A stretch of DNA of 64,000 nucleotides, taken from positions 62,001 through 126,000 of the forward strand of contig CAZVZX010000001.1 of the NCBI GenBank assembly GCA_964631235.1, in the 5' to 3' direction. The notes under the pieces were generated by a model, which was not told where the DNA came from, ran no database searches, and saw only the letters and a list, made by a program, of their open reading frames with translations. Source of the DNA: JARKPK01 sp964631235. Lineage in GTDB: Bacteria; Planctomycetota; Planctomycetia; Pirellulales; Thermoguttaceae. Every line of letters starts with the position of its first letter. Positions within the stretch are counted from its first letter, which is position 1. The position numbers and the translations under genes are program-made. Positions 1 through 8,831 of the stretch are shown in pieces.

Positions 1-232
1 TCGATGTCGGCATGCAGACGAAACTGGGCCGATTCCACACTGCACCTACGTAGCCGCCTGTCTTGATGGCCGCGAAACTGCGATCGGGACGCACGTAACG
101 ACTGGCGACGATCTGCACCGCGTCCCGCACCATTGACGCACGAGCGAGTCGCGCCGCCACGGCGAACGGGATACGATCACTCGCTGCGATCACAGCCGGC
201 GTCGGAACGGGGGCAGTGCGGCCCGCCTGCCG

Positions 233-1498
233 TCACTCTTCGCCCACTTTGCCCAAACAGCGGCCAATCTGGCGGACGGCCTGCCTCAAGCGGCTCTCAT
301 TTTCGACCAGAGCCAAGCGCAGATAACCTTCGCCCGCCGGCCCGAACGCCGCCCCCGGACTGACCACGACGTTGGCCTCTTTCAGCAGTTTCATGGCGAA
401 CTCGAACGAATTGAATCGCTGCGCCCAGATGTCGGGCACCTTCGCCCAAACGAACATCGTCGCCTTGGGACGCTGGATGGTCCAGCCGAGTCGCTCCAGT
501 CCGTCGCAGAGCACGTCGCGCCGCTGTTGATAAATTCGGGCTTGCGCCTCGACGGCCGCCTCCGTCTGCCGCAACGCGACGATGGCCGCAATTTGTATCG
601 GCCGAAACATTCCGTAGTCGTAATATCCCTTGATCGTGGCCAGCGCTCGCACCATTTCGGCATTGCCGGTGCAGAACCCGACGCGCCAACCGGCCATATT
701 GTAGCCCTTGCTCATCGTGGTGAACTCGACGCCCACCTCGATGGCCCCCGGAGCGGCCAGAAAACTCGGCGTCTTGTACCCATCGAACACAACATCGGCA
801 TAGGCCAAGTCGCTAATCACCATGAAGCCGTATTTCCGCGCCAGCTTTACCAGTTCGCGGTAGAAATCGGCTTCGACCACCGTCGTCGAGGGATTATGCG
901 GGTAATTGACAATCGCCACCTTCGGCCGCGGCACCAAATGGCGGCAGGTGTAGTCGAGGTTCGCCAAATACTTCTCGCAGTCGGTCGCTTCCAACGTAAT
1001 GGCGTTGGCGCCGGCCATCGCCACGGCGTAGAGATGGGCCGGAAAATACGGCGCCGGCACGACGGCCGTATCGCCCGGTCCGAGCAGCGCCAGGCACATG
1101 TGGCTGAACCCTTCCTTCGAGCCCAAACAAACCAGCACCTCGCGGGCGGGATCGAGCCGAACGCCATGCTGCCGGTAATACTTGGCGGCGACCTCGCGGC
1201 GGAGGCTCATCACCCCCAGCGCCTCGGCGTAGCCGTGGTTGTCGTCGTCGTGGGCGGCTTCCGCGAGCTTCTCGATGACCACCTCCTGCGGCGGATCGCT
1301 CGGGTTGCCCATGCCCAAGTCGATCACATCGTCGCCGGCCCGACGCTTCTCGTACATCAGTCGATTCAGTTGAGCGAACAGGTAGGGCGGCAGCCGCCGC
1401 ACCCGCTCCGCCACCTGAATCGTCAACGGACGATCCCGGGTTTCCGGTTCTTCATCGGGCTTCGGGGAAAGGACTTTCTCTGCCACGGGAGTGCTCAT
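233..1498 (-). CDS. PLP-dependent class I/II aminotransferase (AlaC/LL-DAP-aminotransferase-like)
   Basis: A 421-residue fold-type I aminotransferase, probably cytoplasmic. The PLP-lysine motif TTMSKGYNMAGWRVGF is clear, with the Schiff-base lysine near residue 264. Other family marks are YPHNPS (about 199-204) for cofactor binding, SDLAYADVVFDG (about 229-240) and the N-terminal IDLGMGNPSDPP that shapes the active site. The overall pattern is closest to AlaC (YfdZ) and LL-diaminopimelate aminotransferase relatives, so the likely reaction is amino-group transfer between glutamate/alanine and a keto acid; the substrate cannot be read from sequence. The ATG at 1498 is preceded by an AAGG-type ribosome site. 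The downstream partner, if any, lies beyond the left edge of the window. Confidence 0.9.
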   Translation of the reverse strand: MSTPVAEKVLSPKPDEEPETRDRPLTIQVAERVRRLPPYLFAQLNRLMYEKRRAGDDVIDLGMGNPSDPPQEVVIEKLAEAAHDDDNHGYAEALGVMSLRREVAAKYYRQHGVRLDPAREVLVCLGSKEGFSHMCLALLGPGDTAVVPAPYFPAHLYAVAMAGANAITLEATDCEKYLANLDYTCRHLVPRPKVAIVNYPHNPSTTVVEADFYRELVKLARKYGFMVISDLAYADVVFDGYKTPSFLAAPGAIEVGVEFTTMSKGYNMAGWRVGFCTGNAEMVRALATIKGYYDYGMFRPIQIAAIVALRQTEAAVEAQARIYQQRRDVLCDGLERLGWTIQRPKATMFVWAKVPDIWAQRFNSFEFAMKLLKEANVVVSPGAAFGPAGEGYLRLALVENESRLRQAVRQIGRCLGKVGEE

Positions 1499-2080
1499 CG
1501 AACTCAGCCTTGCCGACTAAGATGCCGGCCAATGAATCAAGATCGCCAAGCCGCGGACGACTCAACGCGCCGAAACGGGAAAAAGAGGCGAACAATTCAG
1601 AATACCGCGCTAAGGCCAAGGCGCGAAGCGGGATTCCGTCTGCGCAAGCAAGCCACCGAGCCTCCGCCTCCCCCGGCCGCGACGCACGTTCCAACAATTG
1701 CGCCGCCACAAGAAACCGTGCGATCCCGGACCGCAGCGTCCCTCTCGCCGCTGCGACCGAACGCTCGAACAGCCCCCGGGGCATCCATCCGCCAGTCACT
1801 CGCGGGAAAAACGCCCCTGGCGCTAGGTCGGATTCCAAATGGCCGAATCGGCGAAAGAAACGGAAAGAACGCTTGACGGACGCCACCGTTCCGATATCTA
1901 CTGTTGATTGACGCGAGGCTTTCGGCCGGCCGGCTGGGCAACGGTAGGCGACAGCCGAAACAGCCCAAAGCGCGGCGGCTCCGTTGGCACACGGGCGTTC
2001 GTTCGCCCTTCCCGCAAGCGGCCAGCCGTCATGGGCGAATCGGCAGGCGTTCTTTGTCGTTCTGGAACAGAGGTGGACTG
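1499..2080. other. Intergenic region between divergent genes
   Basis: No convincing gene. Short open frames on both strands here are arginine/alanine/proline-rich and look like high-GC noise. The region should carry the promoters for the aminotransferase (leftward) and the CAP-domain gene (rightward), but no sigma-70-like pair stands out. The ribosome site AGGTGG at about 2071-2076 belongs to the gene starting at 2081. Confidence 0.6.
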
Positions 2081-3079
2081 ATGCTTCTTCGCATCCCGGT
2101 TTGCGTGCTGACGATCGGTGTCCTTTTCTGCGCAGATGTTCCTCGCTGTCTTGCCGCCGAGCCGCAGCAGCAGGGCAACAGGCAATTGCTCATCAAGTTC
2201 CGCCAAGTGCGCGGCGATGCGAAACGGCGGCTGGCGACGATTCAGGAAATCGTGCAGGCCGGCCCGGAAACTGTCGATCTGCTGCGCGACTTGCTCCAAA
2301 AAGAACTCGATCGCCTCGACGCGAGTCTGCCCGAGGGACCGAACACCAAAGCGCTCGACGAGCAGATTGAAGCCATGCGCAAGGTGCTGGCCGACCTTCG
2401 GGCCGACCCGAATTTGAGCAAAGAACAAACCCACAACGTCGGACTGCCGGCGCTCGACCAGTTGACCAACCTGTGGCGTCAACGTGAGGCGATTCATGCG
2501 TCGCATTACGCGAAGCTCTCGCGGCAAGCGGCGCAGGCGCAGCAGCTCGCCGACCTATTCGCCCAAGTGGCGGCCCAATGGCCGACCGACCCACCGTTGC
2601 CGGTGGACCAATGGATCCCGCGCGTGCAGAAGATGTTGGCCAAGGCGCATCCCCCGATCGACGAAGAGGCGAAACAAGTGTACGCGGAAAACCAGCGACT
2701 CGCTGCTGAGATTCCCGCGGATTGCGTGGCCGGCATGAATGCCGTCAACGCAATGCGGGTGATGTGCGGGCTGAGGCCCCTGGTTTTCGATCCGAAGCTC
2801 TGCCAAACGGCCGTAGATCACAGCAAAGACATGGAAAAGCTCGGCTTCTTTGCCCACGAGTCGCCTGTCGAGGGAAAAAAGACCCCCTGGGACCGCGCGG
2901 CCAAGTTCGGCACCACGGCCTCCGGCGAGAACATCTACATGGGCAGCAGCGTCAACCTCGATGCCATCAAGGCTTGGTTCCTCAGTCCCGGGCATCACAA
3001 GAATATGCTTGGCGAGGGCCATAAGCGCCAGGGACTGGGCCGCAGCGGAAAGCACTGGACGCAGTTGTTCGGCGCGTAA
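2081..3079 (+). CDS. Secreted CAP/SCP-domain (YkwD-like) protein
   Basis: A 332-residue exported protein. It starts at the ATG at 2081, five bases after AGGTGG, and begins with a classic signal peptide (MLLRIPVCVLTIGVLFCADV, cleavage likely after CLAA). Residues about 25-200 are helical and charged with no recognised domain. The C-terminal part (about 215-332) is a CAP domain: NAVNAMRVMCGL, FFAHESP with the conserved His-Glu, GENIYMG and WFLSPGHHKNML. Bacterial CAP proteins are extracytoplasmic and of mostly unknown activity. The open frame extends upstream of 2081, but that part lacks a signal peptide and looks non-coding. It ends shortly after the last CAP strand, which is slightly short for the family. 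Confidence 0.85.
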   Translation: MLLRIPVCVLTIGVLFCADVPRCLAAEPQQQGNRQLLIKFRQVRGDAKRRLATIQEIVQAGPETVDLLRDLLQKELDRLDASLPEGPNTKALDEQIEAMRKVLADLRADPNLSKEQTHNVGLPALDQLTNLWRQREAIHASHYAKLSRQAAQAQQLADLFAQVAAQWPTDPPLPVDQWIPRVQKMLAKAHPPIDEEAKQVYAENQRLAAEIPADCVAGMNAVNAMRVMCGLRPLVFDPKLCQTAVDHSKDMEKLGFFAHESPVEGKKTPWDRAAKFGTTASGENIYMGSSVNLDAIKAWFLSPGHHKNMLGEGHKRQGLGRSGKHWTQLFGA

Positions 3080-3226
3080 ATCGCGCATTGGTCCCGCCTT
3101 ACGGCCTGCCTTTTGTCGCAACGGCTGAGATCGACATCGGCGAACTGCCGAACACCCCGCGAAGCACGCGACGATATTCCGCATCCATCAACCTTTGCCG
3201 CCAAGTCAGCCTAAGCGTCCGAAGGG

Positions 3227-3255
3227 TTGACTTTGCGCGCCGGTGCGCTAACTAT
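3227..3255 (+). promoter_or_regulatory. Putative sigma-70 promoter for the redoxin lipoprotein pair
   Basis: TTGACT (3227-3232) and AACTAT (3250-3255) are separated by 17 bases. The -35 matches five of six consensus bases; the -10 is weak (three of six). Transcription would start near 3262 and give a leader of about 200 nt that contains the reversed repeat copy at 3342-3449. Confidence 0.35.
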
Positions 3256-3341
3256 TGTGTGCGGATCCACCTTCGCCGGCCGCCGGTTCGATCAACTCGT
3301 TGAGCAAAGAACAAGCGAGTCGAGTCGGCGGGACGGCAGAC

Positions 3342-3449
3342 GCCGACGAGTTCCCCCATTTTGCGATAGACGACGCCGCCTCAGCAAAGCAGTTCGTGTG
3401 CGTGCTGTTTCCGTTGGAACCACTTTCCGTTGTTCGCCGTTTTTTTCGA
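3342..3449 (-). repeat. Dispersed ~100-bp stem-loop repeat, copy A (reversed)
   Basis: Read on the minus strand it has the family landmarks in order: ACGGCGAACAACGGAAAG then TGGTTCC, GCACGCA, a GGCGGC core, TCGCAAAATG and a GGAACTCGTCGGC tail. It lies immediately before the ribosome site of the gene at 3465, so it is probably in that gene's leader. Confidence 0.6.
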
Positions 3450-3464
3450 AAATGGAGGAGTGAC

Positions 3465-4061
3465 ATGAGACATCTTTCCGTTTGGGTGCTCGGCATGTTG
3501 GTCGTTGGGTTCCTGGTGGCCGGCTGTGCTCCGGCCGTCGCTGAGGTGAAAATCGGCGATCCGGCCCCCGACTTCAAGAACATCATCGGCATCGACGATA
3601 AAACGCACTCGCTGGCCGACTACAAAGACGCCAAGGTGATCGTCGTCGTGTTCACCTGCAATCACTGTCCGGTAGCCGTCGCCTACGAAGACCGACTGGT
3701 GAAGTTCCAGTCCGACTACAAAGACAAGGGGGTTCAGTTGATTGCGATCAACGTGAACAATCTGCCGGCCGACCGGCTCGACAAGATGAAGGAACGGGCG
3801 GCGGCGAAGGGATTCAATTTCCCGTACCTCTACGACTCTTCGCAGAAAGTCGGGCGCGACTTCGGCGCCAAGGTGACTCCGCACATCTTCGTGCTCGATG
3901 GCCAGCGGAAGGTCGCGTACATGGGCGCCTTCGACAACAGCCAAAACGAGTCGAAGGTCGAAAAGCACTATCTGCGCGATGCTGTGGACGCCTTGCTGGC
4001 GGGCAAGACCCCGCCCGAGCCGGTGACGAAGCAGTTCGGCTGCGGCATCAAGTACGAATGA
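3465..4061 (+). CDS. Redoxin-domain (thioredoxin-fold, AhpC/TSA-like) lipoprotein
   Basis: A 198-residue exported thiol protein. ATG at 3465 follows a strong GGAGGAG site (3454-3460). The N-terminus is a lipoprotein signal with lipobox LVAGC (Cys21). The rest is a peroxiredoxin/redoxin domain: KIGDPAPDFKN, then the CxxC-containing segment VVFTCNHCPVAVAYEDRL (Cys65 and Cys68), and the late VTPHIFVLD cis-proline strand. Such redoxins are common in Planctomycetota and are thought to act as periplasmic thiol oxidoreductases. The next gene, 25 bp downstream, is another thioredoxin-fold lipoprotein, so the pair is likely one transcript for envelope thiol chemistry. The exact substrate is not visible. 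Confidence 0.85.
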   Translation: MRHLSVWVLGMLVVGFLVAGCAPAVAEVKIGDPAPDFKNIIGIDDKTHSLADYKDAKVIVVVFTCNHCPVAVAYEDRLVKFQSDYKDKGVQLIAINVNNLPADRLDKMKERAAAKGFNFPYLYDSSQKVGRDFGAKVTPHIFVLDGQRKVAYMGAFDNSQNESKVEKHYLRDAVDALLAGKTPPEPVTKQFGCGIKYE

Positions 4062-4086
4062 TCACGTACGAAACGGTTGAACGCGA

Positions 4087-4743
4087 ATGACGACACAAGA
4101 CAACGACCTTGCCGTCGTCGGCGGTGCGGCGCGCTCGCGGACTAAAGGTCCGTGGCGCGCCGTGCCGCATTTGGTTTGCAGGCTCGGCTTGTGCTGTGCG
4201 GTCGGTGCCGGTGCGCTGCTTCTGGGTGGTTGTTCGCGTCCGCCGACCGACGCGCAAGGTCCGGCCCGCCCGACGGCGGATCGCGACGTTGGGGCCGGGC
4301 TTACGACCGCGCCGAGCCTCCCCGAGCCGGTCTCGCCGGCCGACTTGGCCCGAATCGTAGCCGAACAGCGCGGAAACGTCGTGCTTGTCGATTACTGGGC
4401 GACTTGGTGCAGTTCGTGCGTGGCGATGCTGCCCCATGTGGTGGAGTTATCGCAACGGTTGGAATCTCGCGGGCTGATAACGATTACCGTGAGCCTCGAT
4501 CTTCCCTCGCAGCGCGAGCAGGTGGGCCGGTTCCTCCAGACGAAGAAGATTCCCTTCCGGTCACTGATCTCTGCCGAGGAGAATCTCCAGCAGGCGTTCG
4601 TCGCATTCGATCTGGAGTCGCTTCCCACCTACCGCGTCTATGACCGTTCGGGCAAGCTGCACGCCACACTCTCGGGCGACTTCCGCGCCGACGATCTCGA
4701 CCGAGCCGTTCTCGAAGCGTTTGATTCGCCGCCGACTCAATAA
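4087..4743 (+). CDS. TlpA-like thioredoxin-domain lipoprotein
   Basis: A 218-residue protein with an N-terminal cytoplasmic stretch, a hydrophobic segment and lipobox LLLGGC (Cys49), followed by a thioredoxin domain. VDYWATWCSSC (Cys108 and Cys111) is the redox motif of the TlpA/ResA/DsbE group, and LPTYRVYDRSGK contains the cis-proline that faces it. It most likely reduces disulfides or apocytochrome haem sites outside the cytoplasm; a multihaem cytochrome gene is present at 45.3 kb but is not adjacent. It follows the redoxin gene by 25 bp. The signal is long for a lipoprotein (48 residues), so an internal start is possible, but no better one with a ribosome site is visible. Confidence 0.85.
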   Translation: MTTQDNDLAVVGGAARSRTKGPWRAVPHLVCRLGLCCAVGAGALLLGGCSRPPTDAQGPARPTADRDVGAGLTTAPSLPEPVSPADLARIVAEQRGNVVLVDYWATWCSSCVAMLPHVVELSQRLESRGLITITVSLDLPSQREQVGRFLQTKKIPFRSLISAEENLQQAFVAFDLESLPTYRVYDRSGKLHATLSGDFRADDLDRAVLEAFDSPPTQ

Positions 4744-4918
4744 TCCGGCGATTCGGCTGCGGCTCGGCCAATGCCGCCTGCCGATTAATGCGGCTCGATC
4801 ACCCATCCGCAATTCGGCGCGAACGAGCGTGCCCCTCCGCGCAGCGCACTTTCCGCGACTGATTTCTCGGCAGCCTCTTCGTCGGGCTCTTTGCGCCAAT
4901 CGGCAGTGGCCGAGTCGA

Positions 4919-6271
4919 TCATGCGAATCGGTATTGTCCGGGCATGGCGACGGGCGGAATGGGATACGGCCCGAATTCGTACTTTTCGGGACCAAGCCGA
5001 GTTTCCGATTTCATTGCGGCGTCCCATTCGATGGCCTTGCCGCTGTAGGCCGCCTCGCGACCGAGAATGCCGGTCATCGTGGCCTCCGCGACGGCTTGAG
5101 CGACGTTGAGCGGTTTGCCCTCGCGGATGCTGGCAATCAGATCGAGGTGTTCCTGTTGATACGGGTTCGGATCCCGATCGCGGAACCGCCAGGTGCGGCC
5201 GTCGCGCCGTCGGATGCTCGTCTTGCAGTTGCTTTCGCCGAGTGTGCCGACAATCGCCTCTTCCACCAAGTTGTCACAACCGTTGATCTGCCGAGCTTGG
5301 CTGAACATGCGCACGCCGTTGGGATACTCGAACTCGACGGCGAAGTGGTCGAAGATGTGGCCGTGAATCTCACCGGTGCGAACCTGACGGCCGCCGACCG
5401 CCGCGACGGCGCGAATCGGATGGGCGCCGATCACCCAGTTCATGATGTCGAGATTGTGGACGTGCTGCTCGACGTAGTGGTCGCCCGAGAGCCACGTAAA
5501 GTAGTTCCAGTTGCGCAACTGCCACTCCATGTCGGTCCAGCCCTGCTCGCGGGCAATGACCCAGATTTGACCACCGTTCCAATAGCAACGGCCGTAGATC
5601 AACTCGCCGATCATTCCGTCGCGAATCTGCTCGATGGCCGACTGATAGCTCTTCAAATGGCGGCGTTGAATGCCCGCGGCCACGCCAAGGCCTTTCTGTT
5701 TGGCCAACTCGCCGGCCTCCAGCACCGCGCGCACGCCCGGCACATCGACCGCCACCGGCTTCTCCATGAACACATGCTTGCCCGCGTCCACGGCCGCTCG
5801 GAAATGCGCCGGGCGGAAATGCGGCGGCGAGGCAAGGATCACGTAATTGACTTCCTCGATCGCCAGCAGCTTCTTGTAGCCGTCGAAACCGGTGAAACAG
5901 CGATCGGCTGGCACCTGAACTCCCAGTTTCGCCAACTGCTGCTTGCACCGTTCGAGCCGATCGGGAAATAGATCGGCTAACGCGGCCACTTGGATGTTCT
6001 TGTGTTTCACCGCGGCGTCGGGCGCGACATCTTCCGTGTGGAAGCCCGCGGCCGGATAAATGACCTTTGTAGCTGCCCCCAAGGCATCGAGAACCGCGCC
6101 GGTGCCTCGCCCGCCGCAACCGATCAGCCCGATCTTCACTTGTTGCTCTTGATCGGCGCCGAAGGCCGTGTGAACCCGGGGGAACGCGGCCGCTGCGGCG
6201 GCACTGCCGGCCAGCGTCAAAAACTCGCGCCGCCCGAACCGAAAGAAATCGCTCTTCGCCGAATGGGTCAT
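4919..6271 (-). CDS. Gfo/Idh/MocA-family oxidoreductase, Tat-exported
   Basis: A 450-residue NAD(P)-dependent oxidoreductase-family protein. The ATG at 6271 is preceded by AGGAG. The N-terminus has a twin-arginine signal (FGRREFLTLAGSAAAAAAF). The Rossmann domain begins at about residue 45 with VKIGLIGCGGRGTGA, and the family motif EKPVAVDVPG is present, followed by the alpha/beta C-terminal domain with HVHNLDIMNWV. Exported members of this family are strongly expanded in Planctomycetota and are linked to sugar derivative metabolism. The substrate is unknown. It stands alone, convergent with the thioredoxin pair. Confidence 0.88.
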   Translation of the reverse strand: MTHSAKSDFFRFGRREFLTLAGSAAAAAAFPRVHTAFGADQEQQVKIGLIGCGGRGTGAVLDALGAATKVIYPAAGFHTEDVAPDAAVKHKNIQVAALADLFPDRLERCKQQLAKLGVQVPADRCFTGFDGYKKLLAIEEVNYVILASPPHFRPAHFRAAVDAGKHVFMEKPVAVDVPGVRAVLEAGELAKQKGLGVAAGIQRRHLKSYQSAIEQIRDGMIGELIYGRCYWNGGQIWVIAREQGWTDMEWQLRNWNYFTWLSGDHYVEQHVHNLDIMNWVIGAHPIRAVAAVGGRQVRTGEIHGHIFDHFAVEFEYPNGVRMFSQARQINGCDNLVEEAIVGTLGESNCKTSIRRRDGRTWRFRDRDPNPYQQEHLDLIASIREGKPLNVAQAVAEATMTGILGREAAYSGKAIEWDAAMKSETRLGPEKYEFGPYPIPPVAMPGQYRFA

Positions 6272-6610
6272 GTTGGAAACTCCTGCTGATTAGATCGGTT
6301 GCTGTGTTGGATCACGATGCCGCCGCTCGGACCTCGGGCGGCCGCCAAAACGCTCCGTTCTCCGTTCCGCGCACCCGCACCGATGATTGAGCCGATTTTA
6401 TGCAACCGGCCGTTGGCCACGCAAGAAGCATCAGCGAAATAACTGCACCCGAGGCCGAAAGCGGCCGCCAACGGGGCGATTCGGCAGCAACTCCCTCAAT
6501 GAGTCTGGGATGCGGGAACTCATCGGCGCCTCGGTAATGTGCCGCCCGGGGCTGGTTTGTCGTTCACTCAGCCGGCTGGCCGGAATGCCCGAACAAGACC
6601 GCAGAAAGCA

Positions 6611-6683
6611 GAAATCGTGCGAATCGAGCGAACGGCGCGGTCGGCCGCTAGGGTCGTTTAGCGTCTTTCGGGGTTTCATTAAA
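6611..6683 (-). repeat. Dispersed stem-loop repeat, copy B (degenerate, short)
   Basis: On the minus strand it reads AATGAAACCCCGAAAGACG, a GCGGCCGACCGCG core and TTCGCTCGATTCGCACGATT. It matches the family at both ends, but the middle is shorter and the ACTATTC tail is missing. Confidence 0.4.
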
Positions 6684-6717
6684 CGCCGGGTTCGTCGAGC
6701 GCAGATCGAAACAACTG

Positions 6718-6745
6718 TTGCGTTGTTTCGCCCAGGTGCGATAAT
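6718..6745 (+). promoter_or_regulatory. Candidate promoter for the DUF4159 gene
   Basis: TTGCGT (6718-6723) and GATAAT (6740-6745) are spaced by 16 bases, inside a locally AT-rich patch (ATAATAAAAAAGG). It would give a leader of about 60 nt before the ATG at 6814. Confidence 0.4.
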
Positions 6746-6813
6746 AAAAAAGGGGTGGCAATACTCGGGCGGCGTTCGGTCCGGCAGGACCAGTTTGCCA
6801 AAGGGAAGAAGCC

Positions 6814-8406
6814 ATGAGCGCGAAGCATGAGCACGGCCAAGAGGTTTCTCGGCGACGTTTCATCGAGCGGGTTGGATTGACGGCCGCGGCCGGGGCGACC
6901 GGCGGAGCCGTTCCGCTGGGGCTGCCGATCTTTGCTTGGGCTGAAGACGGCAGCGGACCGATCGATTGCGGTCCTCCGCCGAAGGCGGCCCCGCAACACC
7001 GCACCGGCGGCGAGTCGTTCGCCCCCCTGCCCTTGCCCGTGACGCCGATGCGCCGGTCGGAGAAAAAGAAGCCGCCGAAGCCTCCGGCCCTAGTGGGCAA
7101 GATGGCCCTGGGGCCAGTGCGGTGGATGACCAAGGACGGCAAACGCGTTCAATACCGCGATTGGATGACTGATCCGGCCGACGTGACGACGTTGCTCCAA
7201 TGGACCGCCGAGAAGCTTGGCATCAAGTATAGCGCCACCGAGGCCGATTTCGCGCATTTCTCCTTCGATCCGCGAGAGTTGCCCGCGTTGCTCTTCTCGG
7301 GCCACAACAAGTTCGAGTTGAACGACGAAATCCGCAAGGGCCTGTATCGCTACGTGGCCGACGGCGGCACGATCATCGGCGACGCCTGCTGCGGATGGAA
7401 TGACTTTACCGATTCTTTCCGCAAGGAAATGGAGTTGATCTTCCCGGGCCGTCCGCTGCGCAAGTTGCTGCCGGAAGAGCCGATTTATTCGTCGTACTAT
7501 AAGCTAGGCGATCTGACCTACAAGAAAGGCGACGGCACGAAGTTCATCGCCTTGTTCTCCGAGGCACCCTGCCTGGAAGGTATCGACTTCGGATGCCGAA
7601 CCGGCGTGATCTTCTCCCCGCGCGATCTGACCTGCGGTTGGGACGGTCACGAACACCCGCGGGGCACTCGGGTAGTTATCGACCAGGCCCGGCAGCTTGG
7701 GGCGAACATCATCACCTACATCCTCGGCTCGTATCAATTGGGCCGCTTCCTCAGCACTACGAAGGTTTATCACGAAGCCACCGCGCCGACGCGCGACGAC
7801 TTCGTCTTCGTCCAATTGGAACACGAGGGCGACTGGGATCCCGATCCGTCGGCAGTGCATAATCTTCTGAAGTTCGCCCGCGATAATTCCACCCTGGAGG
7901 TCAAGTTCAAGCGGCAGAACGTCAGCTTGAAGAAGTTCGACCCCAAGACCGCCACCTACCCGATGATCTACATGACCGGGCATCGCGAGTTCACTTGGGA
8001 TAACGAAGAAGTCTCGCGGATGCAGAAGTATCTCAAGGCGGGCGGCATCCTTTTGGCCGATAGCTGCTGCGGGCGGTTGGCATTCGATTTGGCCTTCCGC
8101 CGCGAAATCCAGAAGGTGTTCCCCAACCAGAAGCTCGATCGATTGCCGCTCGATCATCCGCTGTACCATTGCCACTACGAGATCAAGTCGGTGGACTATA
8201 CGCCGCGGGTTCGCGAGGATTTCGGTCCGTTCGACACGCCCGAGATCGAAGGCATCATGGTCGATGGCAAATTGGCGGTGATCTATAGCAAGTTCGACTT
8301 AGGCAACGGCTGGGAGCAGTTCCCCCACGCTTACGCCTACGGCCTGAAGGACGAATCGGCCCTGCAAATCGGCACCAACGCCATCGTGTATGCAATGACG
8401 CACTAA
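6814..8406 (+). CDS. Tat-exported protein with two DUF4159 domains
   Basis: A 530-residue exported protein of unknown function. The N-terminus is a Tat signal (SRRRFIERVGLTAAAGA), then a proline-rich linker to about residue 95. The body is two related halves. The first contains YVADGGTIIGDACCG and later LPEEPIYSSYYKL; the second contains YLKAGGILLADSCCGRLAFD and LPLDHPLYHCHYEI. DUF4159 has a class I glutamine-amidotransferase-like fold in Gram-negative envelope proteins; no enzymatic residues can be assigned here. An AAGGGAAG ribosome site precedes the ATG. DUF4159 genes often lie beside MoxR/DUF58 clusters, but here the gene is alone. Confidence is high for the family and low for function. 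Confidence 0.85.
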   Translation: MSAKHEHGQEVSRRRFIERVGLTAAAGATGGAVPLGLPIFAWAEDGSGPIDCGPPPKAAPQHRTGGESFAPLPLPVTPMRRSEKKKPPKPPALVGKMALGPVRWMTKDGKRVQYRDWMTDPADVTTLLQWTAEKLGIKYSATEADFAHFSFDPRELPALLFSGHNKFELNDEIRKGLYRYVADGGTIIGDACCGWNDFTDSFRKEMELIFPGRPLRKLLPEEPIYSSYYKLGDLTYKKGDGTKFIALFSEAPCLEGIDFGCRTGVIFSPRDLTCGWDGHEHPRGTRVVIDQARQLGANIITYILGSYQLGRFLSTTKVYHEATAPTRDDFVFVQLEHEGDWDPDPSAVHNLLKFARDNSTLEVKFKRQNVSLKKFDPKTATYPMIYMTGHREFTWDNEEVSRMQKYLKAGGILLADSCCGRLAFDLAFRREIQKVFPNQKLDRLPLDHPLYHCHYEIKSVDYTPRVREDFGPFDTPEIEGIMVDGKLAVIYSKFDLGNGWEQFPHAYAYGLKDESALQIGTNAIVYAMTH

Positions 8407-8486
8407 ACGGCCCCACGCGGTTGCGCAGTCGCCCGATTGCGTGCTGGCCCCGCTTGAACCGCGTTCCCTGTTTCGCGGTTTCATTT
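8407..8486 (-). repeat. Dispersed stem-loop repeat, copy C (truncated)
   Basis: It directly abuts the stop codon at 8406. On the minus strand it has AATGAAACCGCGAAACAGGG, then CGCGGTTCAAGC and GCACGCAATCGGGCG. The copy ends inside the main stem, so the GGAACTATTC tail is missing. Confidence 0.6.
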
Positions 8487-8560
8487 GGGCGGAGGCGGTT
8501 GCTCGGCCTATTTCCCGCGGGGTCGGCAGCTCAAGGCCGTTGATCGATCTGGTTGTTCCC

Positions 8561-8651
8561 CGCCCAATCACTCCGCCCAATCACTCCGCCCAATCACTCC
8601 GCCCAATCACTCCGCCCAATCACTCCGCCGAATCGCGCGGCCCAATCGCGC
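8561..8651. repeat. Tandem 13-bp direct repeat (5 perfect + 2 degenerate units)
   Basis: The unit CGCCCAATCACTC is repeated five times without change from 8561 to 8625. Two variants in phase follow (CGCCGAATCGCGC and GGCCCAATCGCGC). Each unit resembles the CCAAT/AATCGCGC part of nearby intergenic sequence. Thirteen is not a multiple of three and no gene crosses it, so it is non-coding. It sits about 180 bp upstream of the symporter start. Confidence 0.95.
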
Positions 8652-8831
8652 GGACCGTGCGGGGGCATGGCGAAGCGATTCGGTTCCCCGTAGAATAGGC
8701 CGCATTATCCGACGGCACGCGCTCCGTCTTTCGGCATTTCTGCTTCGTCGGCGCGTGCGCCGCGGCGTCATCGGCAAGCCGGTCACATTCTTCCGCGATC
8801 AATTCCCGATCGTCAATCCGAGGTCTTCACG

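Larger units (their letters stand above)
6272..6813. other. Intergenic region between divergent genes
   Basis: No gene seen. It contains a degenerate reversed copy of the dispersed repeat (6611-6683) and a candidate promoter at 6718-6745 for the DUF4159 gene. The remainder shows no recognisable structure. Confidence 0.6.

Noticed and set aside
1..133. Open minus-strand frame from an ATG at 133 running off the left edge
   Set aside because: Only 44 codons, no ribosome site and no recognisable motif; cannot be told from chance.
1452..1886. 144-codon frame on the - strand upstream of the aminotransferase
   Set aside because: It overlaps the aminotransferase 5' end in another frame, has no ribosome site and shows no domain.
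8561..8651. Short tandem units considered as a CRISPR array
   Set aside because: The repeats are contiguous 13-mers with no spacers and no cas genes.
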